Shown: positions 27,262 to 37,075, counted from the first letter of the stretch. The stretch: 64,000 nt of DNA from Nonlabens sp. (GCF_018401815.1 NZ_JAGYKG010000001.1:832388-896387), one strand, 5' to 3'. The notes: generated by a model from the sequence alone, not told the origin. Numbers and translations are program-made.

Positions 27262-28275
27262 TTAATCGTTTACTGCTTTTATAGCAGCCATAATTTTAAC
27301 TTCCAGTTCCTCTACGAGCTCAGGATTATCTATAAGAATTGATTTTACAGCATCTCTCCCTTGTCCTAATTTAGTGTCTTCATAAGAGAACCAAGAGCCT
27401 GCTTTGTTTATGATTTCATAATTCACACCTAGATCGATGATCTCTCCTAATTTAGAAACTCCTTCACCGTACATGATATCAAACTCCGCCATTCTAAAAG
27501 GCGGGGCCACTTTATTCTTAACCACCTTAACACGAGTTTTATTCCCTAAAATGGCACCAGCGCTATCTTTAATCTGTGTAGATCTTCTAATATCCAATCT
27601 CACAGATGCATAGAATTTCAAGGCGTTCCCACCGGTAGTTGTCTCTGGATTACCGAACATCACTCCTATCTTTTCACGTAACTGGTTGATAAAAATAACT
27701 GTACAATTGGTTTTTGAAATAGAGCTGGTTAATTTTCTACAGGCTTGAGACATTAAACGAGCGTGAAGTCCCATTTTACTATCTCCCATTTCTCCTTCAA
27801 TTTCACTTTTAGGAGTTAAGGCTGCAACAGAGTCAATTACAATAATATCTATTGCTCCAGACCGGATCAAATTATCTGCTATTTCTAGTGCTTGTTCTCC
27901 GTTATCTGGTTGCGAGATAATTAAGTTTTCCAAATCAACACCTAATTTCTCTGCATAAAAGCGATCAAATGCGTGCTCTGCATCAATAAATGCGGCAATC
28001 CCACCGGTTTTTTGCGCTTCAGCAATGGCGTGTAGGGTTAAAGTCGTTTTCCCAGAAGATTCTGGACCGTATATTTCAATAACTCTACCACGAGGGTACC
28101 CACCTACCCCTAAGGCTGCATTTAAGGCAAGAGATCCTGTAGAAATGGAATCTACTTCAACCACTTGCTTATCCCCCATTTTCATAACTGTTCCTTTACC
28201 ATAGGCCTTATCCAGCTTATCTAAGGTTAGTTTAAGGGCTTTTAATTTTGCTTCTTTCTCTTTATCGTCTGCCAT
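27262..28275 (-). CDS. recA: RecA recombinase
   Basis: A 337-residue protein of normal length. Walker A is GPESSGKTT (70-78), followed by the MAW block ([12 protein letters not shown]) and the [15 protein letters not shown]2 region. It forms filaments on single-stranded DNA, drives strand exchange and activates LexA cleavage. Transcribed alone. One copy of the iterated palindrome lies about 100 bp upstream of its start. Confidence 0.98.
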   Translation of the reverse strand: MADDKEKEAKLKALKLTLDKLDKAYGKGTVMKMGDKQVVEVDSISTGSLALNAALGVGGYPRGRVIEIYGPESSGKTTLTLHAIAEAQKTGGIAAFIDAEHAFDRFYAEKLGVDLENLIISQPDNGEQALEIADNLIRSGAIDIIVIDSVAALTPKSEIEGEMGDSKMGLHARLMSQACRKLTSSISKTNCTVIFINQLREKIGVMFGNPETTTGGNALKFYASVRLDIRRSTQIKDSAGAILGNKTRVKVVKNKVAPPFRMAEFDIMYGEGVSKLGEIIDLGVNYEIINKAGSWFSYEDTKLGQGRDAVKSILIDNPELVEELEVKIMAAIKAVND

Positions 28276-28377
28276 TGTGATTATTTTAGGTAAAAATACG
28301 TTCTAGAAAAAATAGAAACAACAGGATTCAGATTAGGTTATTAACGATGTTGCTTTTTCTGTTATTTTCTTTTGTCT

Positions 28378-28393
28378 CGCTTTCGCGAAAGCG
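28378..28393. repeat. Iterated palindrome copy 5, upstream of recA
   Basis: Perfect 16-bp copy in the intergenic region 102 bp upstream of the recA start and 28 bp from a terminator hairpin. One of only two non-coding copies. Confidence 0.95.
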
Positions 28394-28419
28394 GAATTTA
28401 CGAATTCCTTATCCATAAA

Positions 28420-28450
28420 AAAAGGGAATCTCATAACGAGATTCCCTTTT
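28420..28450 (-). terminator. Terminator of the giant T9SS cargo gene
   Basis: A perfect 13-bp stem (AAAAGGGAATCTC) with a 5-nt loop and a seven-T run on the minus strand, 22 bp after the stop. Confidence 0.85.
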
Positions 28451-28472
28451 CTATAGTACTAATAGAGATTAT

Positions 28473-31400
28473 TTACTCTTTTATAAACTTTAAAGTGGCT
28501 TGTTGACTGCTACTAGTAACTTTAACAAAATACATCCCATTAGATAAACTAGAGATATTGTCAATGTTGATCGTATGATTTACTTGATCAAAAGATCTTG
28601 TCATTACTTGCTGTCCTAACGTATTGAATACGGCAACTTCAATAGAAGAAGCGCTAGTCTGTCCCATGCTGATCGTCACCACATCTCCAGTTACTGGATT
28701 AGGATACAGACTTAAAGTGGATGCAAAAACATCTTCATTTCCGGCCGTTCCATCAATGATAAACATACCTACGTGGAAATCATAATCTTCTGTATCATTT
28801 ACAGTTCCATCACTAGCAAAGAAGGCAAACTGTACGGTTCCTGTATAAGAGCTTAAATCAATAAACTCTCTTGTACCAGTCACAGATGGTTGGTTTGCTG
28901 CCGTCCATGTCATTAAAGAAGTCCATGTCATACCTGCGTCAGTGGTAATTAATAAATCTACCTGATCATCAGAACCCATAGTATCTGTATCTGTTGCATC
29001 AGAAGCTCCTGAACTAGTCCAGTTAGTTACTGCAACTTCTATAGAAAGCACATCGTTAGATGTTCCTGTCATATCATACTGCTCTGAAAGCAACCATTCA
29101 CGGTCTGTATTTCCAGCATATAAATTAATGGCGTTACTAGGAATTACAGTACCTGCAAAATTCTCATAAGACCTACTTGCTCTCCAATCAGAAGAACCTA
29201 CTGTCATAGGGCCATCCACTATTTCTCCAGATCCAGCTTCATCCCAACAAGCGTTAGGAACGTTTGTTGTAAAGTCTGTGATGTATGGATAGGTAGCAAC
29301 TGTAGCACAATTGGTAAAAAAGTTTAAAGGACTAGATATCCATGCACTTTCGTCACCTGCTCCACAAACCTCTCTCACATGTATAAAGTATTCTGTAGCT
29401 GCTGTTAAACCAGTTATCGTATAAGTCACATTAGGAGTTGCCCCAGCAACATCAGACCAAGATCCAGAAACAGCAGGAGTTGCTCCTGAAACTGTAGTTA
29501 ACGAGTATTCATAATTACCTGCACTCGTAGGATTACCGCTATCAAAATTGATAGTTGCCGTTACATCTGTATTACTAACTAAAGTAAGGTTAGAAGTGTC
29601 AGGACAAGATGGAATTGCTTCCCAAACTATATTATCTAAGTACATAGAGTCAAAAGTGCCTACAAAAATGTGCCTGAATGCAATATATTGATCTGTTCCT
29701 GTATAGGAGTCAAAGTTTACAATAAACTCACTGTGAGTTGTTGTAGGAGCAAGAGCACTCAATAATGTAAATGTACTCGGATCAGTAGGATCTGTTATAG
29801 TTCCTACCTCAAGTGTGCTTGTAGATGTTCCTGCGTCTGCAAAAAACTTAACCCTGTGAGTACCTGCCGAAAGGTTGTTGAGTTGAGGAGTTATTAATAT
29901 AGTCTCTCCTTCATTTGTTGTACCACTCCCAATGTTTCCAGTTAAACTACCACTGTAGAGTCTCACTCCATTAGGGGCTGTTTCATCAGCTAAAGTACTG
30001 GTTTGAACATATGGCTGTGTTCCTGATCCTAATACCGTAGAAAAAGAGCTCCAACAATTTGCTAAATTTGGAGTAGAAACTGCATCAAAGTTTTCATTGA
30101 AATCGGCTACAGCTGAACAGTCTGTAGTAAAACTAAAAGGTCCTACCCAAGCCGTTATATCCCCCATCCCACAATCACTCTGTAAATAATAATCATAGGT
30201 AGTTCCGCTCATTAGACCTGTAAGTGAAAAAGGAATCGTTGTATAAGATAGAGAAGTACCGGTTCCTTGAACAAATCCTAAAGCACCATATTCAATATTT
30301 GTATTTGTGGAGGTGTTGCTATTGGTATAATCAATAGTTGCTCCGTCAGTTGAAGTCGCTGTTACCACTACATTAGTTGGAGCAAAACAAGAAGGCGCTT
30401 CATCAAAGCTTACATCGTCTATAGCAAAGTCATCATCAAAATCAGTTCCGTTGTTTTCATCTACTACAAAGCGAGCTTGAACTGGTCCTGTAATTGTATA
30501 TACCGAAAGATCTACCAGGCCTTGAGCCCATCCATTGGTATTGGAGTTGCTCGTATAGACACCAATATTCCAAGCGGCACCATCCCAAAAATCAACTGAA
30601 AACTGCACGTTTGTAGAATCTTCTCTATCACTATTGATCCAAAAGGACAAAGCAGGAGAAGTTAATCCACTTACATCAACTAAAACTGACTCTAAACTTG
30701 TCCCTGTACTATGAGGGCTTGAGTCATCGACCCATGCAAAGAATCCTGTACCTGAGGTATGATCTACTATGGCTCCGTTATTCCCTCCATGTGCCGGTTC
30801 AAAAGCAGTACCATCTGCAAACAACCAGTTTTCTGAATTTTGTATTCCTTGATTCCAACATGCTGGTATTGCACCTGCATTATCAAAATTTTCTGTATAA
30901 GGAGCTACAACAGGAGAACATAAAGTTGTTAAACTTGTTGGTCCGACAAAAGTAGTGCTACAATCTGCTCTTACATACACATCATATGAGGTGTTTGATG
31001 TTAAAGAAGTAATGGTATAAGGATTTGTAGTAGCATTACTTGTTCCTGCAACTGGTGCTGGATCTCCTCCTGGCACTGCTACAACTTCCCAAGCAGTTCC
31101 TGCTGGTATGTTGTTCTCTGACCAGCTTACTGTTGTAGCGTCTGATGTTACAGAATCGATTGTAACGCTAGAAACATCGATACAACTAGGTCGAGGTGTG
31201 CAGGTATAATTTGCCTCCCATCCAGCTCTATTTACAGAACTATCCGAATTAAACTCAACGGTTATAGCCCCAGCTGGATTTAAAGCCGAAAAGACTGCCG
31301 GACCTTGTAAATCTGCTGCTAAAACTGGAGCGCTGGTATCTGAACCGTCGTAGATGGTTAAGGTGTCACAACAATTTTCTAAATCAACTAAAATAAAATC

Positions 31401-32234
31401 TAAGGTTACCACATTGGCTGCAGTGTCTGGTAAATAGGTAATGGTATAAGACTCATTATCGGAATAATTACTTGCAGCGCCACCGGTGTCATACACCGTA
31501 TCTCCACATGCTGCTGAGGTAGAAAACACAATTGGCCCTAACCAAGAGCTCGTTCCTGTTGCTCCACAATCAGTTCTTATGTAAAAGTCATAAGATGTTG
31601 ATGAAGTTAATCCTATAACAGATGCTACAAGAGCCCCAGAGGCAGTTGTACCGCTGTCAACGACATTTGTACCTTGAGGATCACCTTGAGGCACCACTTC
31701 CCAGATATAACCTCCTGTTTCAGAAGCAGAAGCTGTCCAAGATAAATCTGCAGAAACAGCTGTGATATTACTTGAAACTACTGCTGTAGGCTGGGGGCAA
31801 GAGGGCGGACTAGGTACAACTATCATAAAAGATGCCTCTAATTCGTCTGCGGGAGTTTCCCAGCCAGAAGTAGCATCATTATCTGTACCGTCGTTAGGTG
31901 AAACACCTCCATTATTACCTATGGATGCTCCATAAGCAGTAACATCAATTAAAGTACCGTCCCAACCGTCGGCATACCTGTCATAGCAATTCACCCAATA
32001 GGTTCCGGGTGCAAGCATGATGTCTTGATTGATGAGTCCCTGTGCGTTACCGTAAGTACCGTCACCTTGACCCCAAATTTGAGTTCCTGCACCACCCGCT
32101 GTATCGGTAATGTTGACCCATTTTTCTGAAGCATAACTACCGCCTGAAGTAGTAATGTTAATAGTAGATTGTGCATTGGTAAAAAGACCAATCGAACAAA
32201 CTAAAAAAGTTGTTAGGAGTAATTTTAATTTCAT
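28473..32234 (-). CDS. Large secreted T9SS cargo protein with fibronectin III and CUB-like domains
   Basis: A 1253-residue protein with a signal peptide ending near residue 21. Several fibronectin-III-like repeats share the pattern SLTSNTSYDVYVRADC (also TSSTSYDFYIRTDC and LTAATEYFIHVREVC). A CUB-like domain lies at about 240-345 (CCDTLTIYDGSD). MAM/jelly-roll-like modules follow, with FDNAGAIPACWNQG and DDFAIDDVSFDE. The end (about 1175-1253) is a type A T9SS sorting domain (SLYPNPVTGD ... NGMYFVKVTSS ... KFIKE). It is exported by T9SS and anchored or released outside; likely adhesion or matrix. No catalytic domain was seen. Confidence 0.88.
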   Translation of the reverse strand: MKLKLLLTTFLVCSIGLFTNAQSTINITTSGGSYASEKWVNITDTAGGAGTQIWGQGDGTYGNAQGLINQDIMLAPGTYWVNCYDRYADGWDGTLIDVTAYGASIGNNGGVSPNDGTDNDATSGWETPADELEASFMIVVPSPPSCPQPTAVVSSNITAVSADLSWTASASETGGYIWEVVPQGDPQGTNVVDSGTTASGALVASVIGLTSSTSYDFYIRTDCGATGTSSWLGPIVFSTSAACGDTVYDTGGAASNYSDNESYTITYLPDTAANVVTLDFILVDLENCCDTLTIYDGSDTSAPVLAADLQGPAVFSALNPAGAITVEFNSDSSVNRAGWEANYTCTPRPSCIDVSSVTIDSVTSDATTVSWSENNIPAGTAWEVVAVPGGDPAPVAGTSNATTNPYTITSLTSNTSYDVYVRADCSTTFVGPTSLTTLCSPVVAPYTENFDNAGAIPACWNQGIQNSENWLFADGTAFEPAHGGNNGAIVDHTSGTGFFAWVDDSSPHSTGTSLESVLVDVSGLTSPALSFWINSDREDSTNVQFSVDFWDGAAWNIGVYTSNSNTNGWAQGLVDLSVYTITGPVQARFVVDENNGTDFDDDFAIDDVSFDEAPSCFAPTNVVVTATSTDGATIDYTNSNTSTNTNIEYGALGFVQGTGTSLSYTTIPFSLTGLMSGTTYDYYLQSDCGMGDITAWVGPFSFTTDCSAVADFNENFDAVSTPNLANCWSSFSTVLGSGTQPYVQTSTLADETAPNGVRLYSGSLTGNIGSGTTNEGETILITPQLNNLSAGTHRVKFFADAGTSTSTLEVGTITDPTDPSTFTLLSALAPTTTHSEFIVNFDSYTGTDQYIAFRHIFVGTFDSMYLDNIVWEAIPSCPDTSNLTLVSNTDVTATINFDSGNPTSAGNYEYSLTTVSGATPAVSGSWSDVAGATPNVTYTITGLTAATEYFIHVREVCGAGDESAWISSPLNFFTNCATVATYPYITDFTTNVPNACWDEAGSGEIVDGPMTVGSSDWRASRSYENFAGTVIPSNAINLYAGNTDREWLLSEQYDMTGTSNDVLSIEVAVTNWTSSGASDATDTDTMGSDDQVDLLITTDAGMTWTSLMTWTAANQPSVTGTREFIDLSSYTGTVQFAFFASDGTVNDTEDYDFHVGMFIIDGTAGNEDVFASTLSLYPNPVTGDVVTISMGQTSASSIEVAVFNTLGQQVMTRSFDQVNHTINIDNISSLSNGMYFVKVTSSSQQATLKFIKE

Positions 32235-32639
32235 AATGATAGTTTTAGAAAAAGACTGATTTAATTATAGGGGTAAAAATTAAGTAAAATTTAAGACATT
32301 TTAAGGTTTTAAGCTGTTTAAATGTTTTATTATTTTTTAATTATCTCAATAATAAGGAGTTAAAATTTAATATGTTTTATATTTGCGTCAAAACATTCAC
32401 CTATTTATAATTAACATAAATAACTTGATCACCAACTTCACACCTTCATGCCTAATGAATCACTAGTTAAAGAGGGAAAAATTATTTGAAATTATTAAGT
32501 TGAAATAAGCCTTCTAAAAGATTTAATGGTGCTACATTTAATAATACCCTGACTTTAAAATGGAGCGCCCTTCTTAAGTAACATTCTTTTCATTCTCACT
32601 ACCTTTGCAAACACATTCAACACCTAAACTGTTTATAGC
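32235..32639. other. Divergent intergenic region (405 bp)
   Basis: AT-rich sequence between the T9SS cargo gene and trhO. It holds the trhO -7 box near the right end. No other structure, RNA gene or repeat was seen. Confidence 0.5.
32600..32607 (+). promoter_or_regulatory. -7 box for trhO
   Basis: TACCTTTG, a match to TAnnTTTG, 32 bp upstream of the start. Confidence 0.5.
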
Positions 32640-33689
32640 ATGCAACTGTATAACAAATTAAGTGCTGAAGAAAGGCGCGTTTTAATACGTGAGGCGGGAA
32701 AAAAACGCCTCACCATTTCTTTCTATCAGTACCACAACATTGGTAACCCTCAATTGTTAAGAGACCATTTATTCTTGCACTGGCATCCTATGGATGTTCT
32801 AGGAAGAATTTATGTCGCCCTTGAAGGAATCAATGCCCAACTCTCCATTCCAGCAGATCGTTTTGAAGAATTCAAAACCTTCCTAGACGGTATTGATTTC
32901 TTAGAAAACGTGCGCCTCAACATCGCCCGAGAACATGACAATGAAAGTTTTTTAAAACTCAAAGTTAAAGTACGCGACAAAATTGTTGCTGATGGTCTAG
33001 AAGATGCCACTTTTGATGTCACTAATAAGGGGATTCATGTAGACGCTATTGCATTTAATCAACTTATTGAAGACCCCAATACGGTCCTAGTGGATATGCG
33101 CAATCACTATGAATCTGAAATAGGTCATTTTAAAAACGCTTGGACTCCTGATGTTGATACCTTTAGAGAAAGCCTTGATTACATAGAAGAAAAGCTCCAA
33201 AACCAGAAAGAAGGTAAAAAACTAGTCATGTATTGCACCGGTGGTATACGTTGTGAAAAAGCGAGCGCTTACTACAAGCACAAAGGTTTTGAAAACGTCT
33301 ATCAACTAGAAGGCGGCATTATAGAATACCACAGACAAGTTACAGAGCTAGGTCTTGAAAACAAATTCAAAGGGAAAAACTTTGTTTTTGACCATAGATT
33401 CTCAGAAAAAATAGGAGAAGAAGTCATTGCCCACTGTCATCAATGTGGTGCTTCGTGTGATGCACATACCAATTGTGCTAATGATGCTTGCCACTTGCTT
33501 TTTATTCAATGTGATTCCTGCAAAACAGCATTTGAAAATTGCTGTAGCCAAGAATGTAATGATGTCATACAACTGCCTTTTGAAGTACAAAAATCATTAA
33601 GGGCTGGAAACTACAACAGCAATAATATATTCAAAAAAGGCCGTTCAGAAAAACTGGTTTTTAAGAAACATCAGAAAATTAACGAGTAG
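32640..33689 (+). CDS. trhO: tRNA uridine(34) hydroxylase (rhodanese family)
   Basis: A 349-residue protein of the YceA/TrhO family, which hydroxylates wobble uridine as the first step to (c)mo5U. An N-terminal acylphosphatase-like domain (about 25-120) is followed by a rhodanese domain with Cys199 in MYCTGGIRCEKA. The C-terminal tail (about 275-318) carries ten or more Cys in CxxC-type pairs (CHQCGASCD, CDSCKTAFENCC), likely binding zinc. The family is well conserved and length is normal. Confidence 0.92.
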   Translation: MQLYNKLSAEERRVLIREAGKKRLTISFYQYHNIGNPQLLRDHLFLHWHPMDVLGRIYVALEGINAQLSIPADRFEEFKTFLDGIDFLENVRLNIAREHDNESFLKLKVKVRDKIVADGLEDATFDVTNKGIHVDAIAFNQLIEDPNTVLVDMRNHYESEIGHFKNAWTPDVDTFRESLDYIEEKLQNQKEGKKLVMYCTGGIRCEKASAYYKHKGFENVYQLEGGIIEYHRQVTELGLENKFKGKNFVFDHRFSEKIGEEVIAHCHQCGASCDAHTNCANDACHLLFIQCDSCKTAFENCCSQECNDVIQLPFEVQKSLRAGNYNSNNIFKKGRSEKLVFKKHQKINE

Positions 33690-33703
33690 CTCTTAAATAA
33701 TCC

Positions 33704-33719
33704 CGCTTTCGCGAAAGCG
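33704..33719. repeat. Iterated palindrome copy 6, in the dusB promoter
   Basis: Perfect 16-bp copy in the 59-bp gap between trhO and dusB. It ends 17 bp before the dusB -7 box and so occupies the -33 region. Confidence 0.95.
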
Positions 33720-33736
33720 AGATCAACAACACCTCT

Positions 33737-33744
33737 TACCTTTG
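33737..33744 (+). promoter_or_regulatory. -7 box for dusB
   Basis: TACCTTTG ends 4 bp before the dusB ATG, so any transcript from it would be nearly leaderless. Confidence 0.45.
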
Positions 33745-33748
33745 CAAC

Positions 33749-34741
33749 ATGGTTAAAATAGGCAACATAGAATTACCAGACTTTCCACTACTACTTGCTC
33801 CTATGGAAGATGTGAGTGATCCCCCTTTCCGCACGTTATGTAAAGAAAACGGCGCTGACGTCGTCTTTACAGAATTTATTTCTAGTGAAGGGTTGATACG
33901 TGATGCGGCAAAAAGCACCATGAAGCTGGATATTTACGAGACAGAACGTCCTGTAGGAATACAAATTTTTGGAGCCAATTTAGAATCTATGCTTCAATCT
34001 GTAGAGATTGTAGAACGTACTCGACCTGATATCATAGATATCAACTTCGGTTGTCCAGTAAAAAAAGTAGTGTCTAAAGGTGCCGGTGCGGGGATTCTAA
34101 AAGACATAGACCTTATGGTATCGCTTACCGAAGCTATGGTAAAACACACCTCTTTGCCTATTACAGTTAAAACCAGATTGGGTTGGGATGACGATTCTAT
34201 TAAAATTGTAGAAGTAGCCGAACGTTTACAAGACGTAGGTATTAAAGCCATTTCTATTCACGGTCGTACCAGAGCTCAAATGTACAAAGGAAGTGCTAAT
34301 TGGGCCCCTATAGCAGCGGTCAAGAACAATCCTCGCATGCACATTCCTGTTTTTGGAAATGGGGATGTAACCACACCAGAGCTGGCCATGAAAATGCGCG
34401 ATGAATACGGGCTCGACGGCTGTATGGTAGGTCGGGCGAGTATAGGGTATCCCTGGTTTTTTAGAGAAGTAAAACATTTCTTTGAACACGGCACACATAG
34501 GGCAAAACCTACTATGGCAGAACGTGTTGAAGTAGCTCGTAGACACCTACAAATGGCTATAGACTGGAAAGGAGAACAACTAGGTGTTTTTGAAACAAGA
34601 CGACATTACACCAACTATTTTAAGGGCATTCCTGATTTTAAAGAATACCGTATGAAAATGGTCACTAGTGATCAATCAGAAGGAGTATTTGAAGCGTTTG
34701 AAGAGGTTTTAGAGAACTTTGGCGATTATAGCTTTGCTTGA
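33749..34741 (+). CDS. dusB: tRNA-dihydrouridine synthase
   Basis: A 330-residue flavoenzyme that reduces uridine to dihydrouridine in tRNA D-loops. Motifs are LLAPMEDVSDPPFR near the N-terminus, the catalytic Cys102 in INFGCPVKKVVSKGAGA, and the FMN-binding GNGDV and GCMVGRASIGYPW. Length and motifs fit DusB-type enzymes. Its last 16 bp overlap the end of the convergent permease gene. Confidence 0.93.
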   Translation: MVKIGNIELPDFPLLLAPMEDVSDPPFRTLCKENGADVVFTEFISSEGLIRDAAKSTMKLDIYETERPVGIQIFGANLESMLQSVEIVERTRPDIIDINFGCPVKKVVSKGAGAGILKDIDLMVSLTEAMVKHTSLPITVKTRLGWDDDSIKIVEVAERLQDVGIKAISIHGRTRAQMYKGSANWAPIAAVKNNPRMHIPVFGNGDVTTPELAMKMRDEYGLDGCMVGRASIGYPWFFREVKHFFEHGTHRAKPTMAERVEVARRHLQMAIDWKGEQLGVFETRRHYTNYFKGIPDFKEYRMKMVTSDQSEGVFEAFEEVLENFGDYSFA

Positions 34742-35943
34742 GACAGCAACTTGTCGTTAATTCTACGGGAGCCTATATAACTAGCTATACAACCCAAAAC
34801 AGTAATTGTAGCAAGAGAAACAATGACGTTCCATATATCCATGGCAAACGGATATGGAATTCCTGGCGCTATATAAATCAAGTTGTATTTTACTTGTAAC
34901 ACTACAAAAGTGACTCCTATTGCAAGACCTATAATACCCCCCGAAAGAGTCATCAAGCTTCCTTGAATAAAAAAGATTTGACGCAAAGACTTCACTGATG
35001 CTCCTAAGTCAAGTAGCGTCTTCATGTTTTTCTTCTTATCGAGAATCATCATGATAATACTGCCTACCACATTAAACAAAGCGATGATCAATATCAGTGT
35101 AAAGATCAAATAAACCACTAAGTTTTCTGAATTGAGCATTTTATAAAGCGCATCATTCATCTGGAATTTATCCTTGATTTTTACAGGTTGTTCAAAGATA
35201 TCTTGAATGGCAGCTCTTACCTCATTTTCATTTGCGGCGGGAGTTAATTTAATTTCTACCGCACTTGCCGTAGAATCATTCATTCCTAACAACTCCCGCG
35301 CTGCGCTTAGTCTAGTGAAAATATAGTTGCTGTCCAGGGTCTCATTAACACTAAAAGTTCCTACAGGAATAGCATCGAGTCTAGAAAACGAGCTGTTCAA
35401 GTTTAATTTATTGATGGCGTTAGCACCTGGTTTAGGAACCATGATTTGCATATAACTCCCATAATTATTTACCGTAAGAGAAAGCCTAGAAGCTAGTGAA
35501 TAACCAGGAACTACTTGTACATCACTTTGAGAAAGCCAGCTGCCATAATAAAGAATGGAATCCGTGCGAATCATGTTTACGTAATCATCTGGAACCCCTT
35601 TGATAAAAGCAATATCATTTTTTTCCTCATAATTTAAGAAGGCCTTTTCCTCTATCACCGCACAAACTAATGCTACTCCAGGTATTTTTTCTAGTTCTCG
35701 CTTTCGCGAAAGCGGAATACCAACAGTCTTACCATTTATAGGCAAAACCTTCAAGTCTGGATCAAAATAATTGGAAAACTCCGTACTAAAGTCCTTAAGG
35801 CCTGAGAAACCAGAAAGCACAATAAAAAGTGCTGCGGTGCCTACTACGGTGATGATAAAACTAAGGATATTGATGATGTTAATGGCGTTTTTGCCATTTT
35901 TTGAAACTAAATAACGCTTTGCTATGTAAAAGGAAAAATTCAC
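34726..35943 (-). CDS. FtsX-family ABC transporter permease (LolC/LolE-like)
   Basis: A 405-residue permease with one N-terminal membrane segment, a large periplasmic domain (about 45-270), and three C-terminal segments of the FtsX type. LolC/LolE-like permeases extract lipoproteins from the inner membrane with an ATPase partner, which is not encoded here. The start is GTG at 35943, overlapping the rbfA stop by 1 bp. A palindrome copy inside encodes PLSRKRELEK, the only case in this reading frame. Confidence 0.85.
   Translation of the reverse strand: MNFSFYIAKRYLVSKNGKNAINIINILSFIITVVGTAALFIVLSGFSGLKDFSTEFSNYFDPDLKVLPINGKTVGIPLSRKRELEKIPGVALVCAVIEEKAFLNYEEKNDIAFIKGVPDDYVNMIRTDSILYYGSWLSQSDVQVVPGYSLASRLSLTVNNYGSYMQIMVPKPGANAINKLNLNSSFSRLDAIPVGTFSVNETLDSNYIFTRLSAARELLGMNDSTASAVEIKLTPAANENEVRAAIQDIFEQPVKIKDKFQMNDALYKMLNSENLVVYLIFTLILIIALFNVVGSIIMMILDKKKNMKTLLDLGASVKSLRQIFFIQGSLMTLSGGIIGLAIGVTFVVLQVKYNLIYIAPGIPYPFAMDIWNVIVSLATITVLGCIASYIGSRRINDKLLSQAKL
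35699..35714. repeat. Iterated palindrome copy 7
   Basis: Perfect 16-bp copy in the permease gene, read as LSRKR, a frame not used by the other copies. Confidence 0.95.
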
Positions 35944-36338
35944 TAAGACTTCTTACGTCGTGGCAGGATACCTGGATTTTCTATAGGATTGTTTTCACCT
36001 TTGAGTTCACGGTCTATTTGATCCATGTATTCTAAGGAGTCGTCATTAAAGAACTGAAGCTCCGGCATGCGACGGAACTGATGACGCACTCTAGAAGCCA
36101 CTTCATAACGTATCTCATCACCCATTTCGACAATTTCCTTCACAACAGTACTGGCCTTATCTGCTGGAAAAACAGATAGGTATACTTTTGCGTACCCTAA
36201 ATCTGGAGTAACCGTAACTTTAGTAACGGAGACTATTAAATTAGTCACGGCATTCTTTCTCATTACGTCTTGAATAACCGCAGATAAGTCTTCCTGTAAG
36301 ACTCCGGCAATTTTTTTCTGTCTATTACTTTCTTCCAT
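35943..36338 (-). CDS. rbfA: 30S ribosome-binding factor A
   Basis: A 131-residue KH-like protein that helps mature the 5' end of 16S rRNA. Family features are RQKKIAGVLQEDLSAVI, the VTVTPDLGYAKVYLSVFP core and RRMPELQFFNDDSLEY. Co-transcribed with the downstream permease. A -7 box lies 4 bp upstream of its ATG. Confidence 0.92.
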   Translation of the reverse strand: MEESNRQKKIAGVLQEDLSAVIQDVMRKNAVTNLIVSVTKVTVTPDLGYAKVYLSVFPADKASTVVKEIVEMGDEIRYEVASRVRHQFRRMPELQFFNDDSLEYMDQIDRELKGENNPIENPGILPRRKKS

Positions 36339-36342
36339 ACTG

Positions 36343-36350
36343 CAAAGGTA
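36343..36350 (-). promoter_or_regulatory. -7 box for rbfA
   Basis: TACCTTTG on the minus strand, ending 4 bp before the rbfA start; implies a near-leaderless transcript. Confidence 0.45.
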
Positions 36351-36426
36351 AGTAGTTCCTCATGAATAGTTGATAGTCCATTGGTTAATATGACCATAGA
36401 AAACCATTCTTGTCGTCTAACTGTAC

Positions 36427-36434
36427 TAACTTTG
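36427..36434 (+). promoter_or_regulatory. -7 box for methylmalonyl-CoA epimerase gene
   Basis: TAACTTTG, 19 bp upstream of the start; fits TAnnTTTG. Confidence 0.45.
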
Positions 36435-36453
36435 TAAGGTAAAACAACAAAAT

Positions 36454-36861
36454 ATGTTTGGCAAAATAGAACACCTAGGTATAGCCGTTAAAAACCTGGA
36501 AGAGGCAAATGAAGTATACACCAAGCTTCTAGGCCGTAAACCCTATAAAACAGAAACAGTAGCAAGCGAGTCTGTGGATACTAGTTTTTTTCAAAGTGGT
36601 GACAACAAAATTGAGCTATTGAGTGCCACTAGTGACGACAGCGCGATAGCCAAATACATTTCCAAAAAAGGAGAAGGAATCCATCATGTAGCATTTGCTG
36701 TGGAAGACATTAAAGCCGAACTGCTGAGATTAGAAAAAGAAGGCTTTCAAATCCTCAATAAAGAACCCAAACGAGGCGCCGACAATAAGTGGGTAGCCTT
36801 TTTACATCCTAAAGGAACAAATGGTGTCCTCATAGAATTATGTCAAGAAATTAAAGAATAG
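36454..36861 (+). CDS. mce: Methylmalonyl-CoA epimerase
   Basis: A 135-residue vicinal-oxygen-chelate protein that interconverts (R)- and (S)-methylmalonyl-CoA in propionyl-CoA metabolism. Metal-ligand regions are visible: IEHLGIAV near the N-terminus, GIHHVAFAVED in the middle and VLIELCQ at the end. Length is normal. Neighbours are not part of the pathway. Confidence 0.92.
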   Translation: MFGKIEHLGIAVKNLEEANEVYTKLLGRKPYKTETVASESVDTSFFQSGDNKIELLSATSDDSAIAKYISKKGEGIHHVAFAVEDIKAELLRLEKEGFQILNKEPKRGADNKWVAFLHPKGTNGVLIELCQEIKE

Positions 36862-36932
36862 TTTGCCGGTATGAATGAATAGTTTAAATTTGCGAACTTT
36901 TTAGATAAGGTAATGCCAGCATTTATCTTATT

Positions 36933-37006
36933 GGGCCTATAACTCAGCTGGTTAGAGTATCTGACTCATAATCAGAAAGTCCCTGGTTCGAGCCCAGGTG
37001 GGCCCA
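36933..37006 (+). tRNA. tRNA with anticodon CAT (Met or Ile2)
   Basis: A 74-nt cloverleaf. The acceptor is GGGCCTA pairing with TGGGCCC; the anticodon stem is TCTGA/TCAGA with loop CTCATAA, anticodon at 36967-36969; the T-arm contains GGTTCGAGCC. CCA is not encoded. The CAT anticodon could be elongator Met or lysidine-modified Ile2; the GGGCC acceptor resembles Bacteroidota tRNA-Ile, so Ile2 is possible. Initiator Met is unlikely because the acceptor ends in a normal pair. Confidence 0.93.
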
Positions 37007-37013
37007 CAATATC

Positions 37014-37038
37014 AACCTCAACAAAAGTTGGGGTTTTT
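37014..37038 (+). terminator. tRNA terminator
   Basis: A 9-bp stem AACCTCAAC/GTTGGGGTT with one G-U pair, a 4-nt A loop and a T7 run, directly after the tRNA. Confidence 0.8.
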
Positions 37039-37075
37039 TTGTGCTTGTAAATTAGATAGTGATTTTATAGAACCT

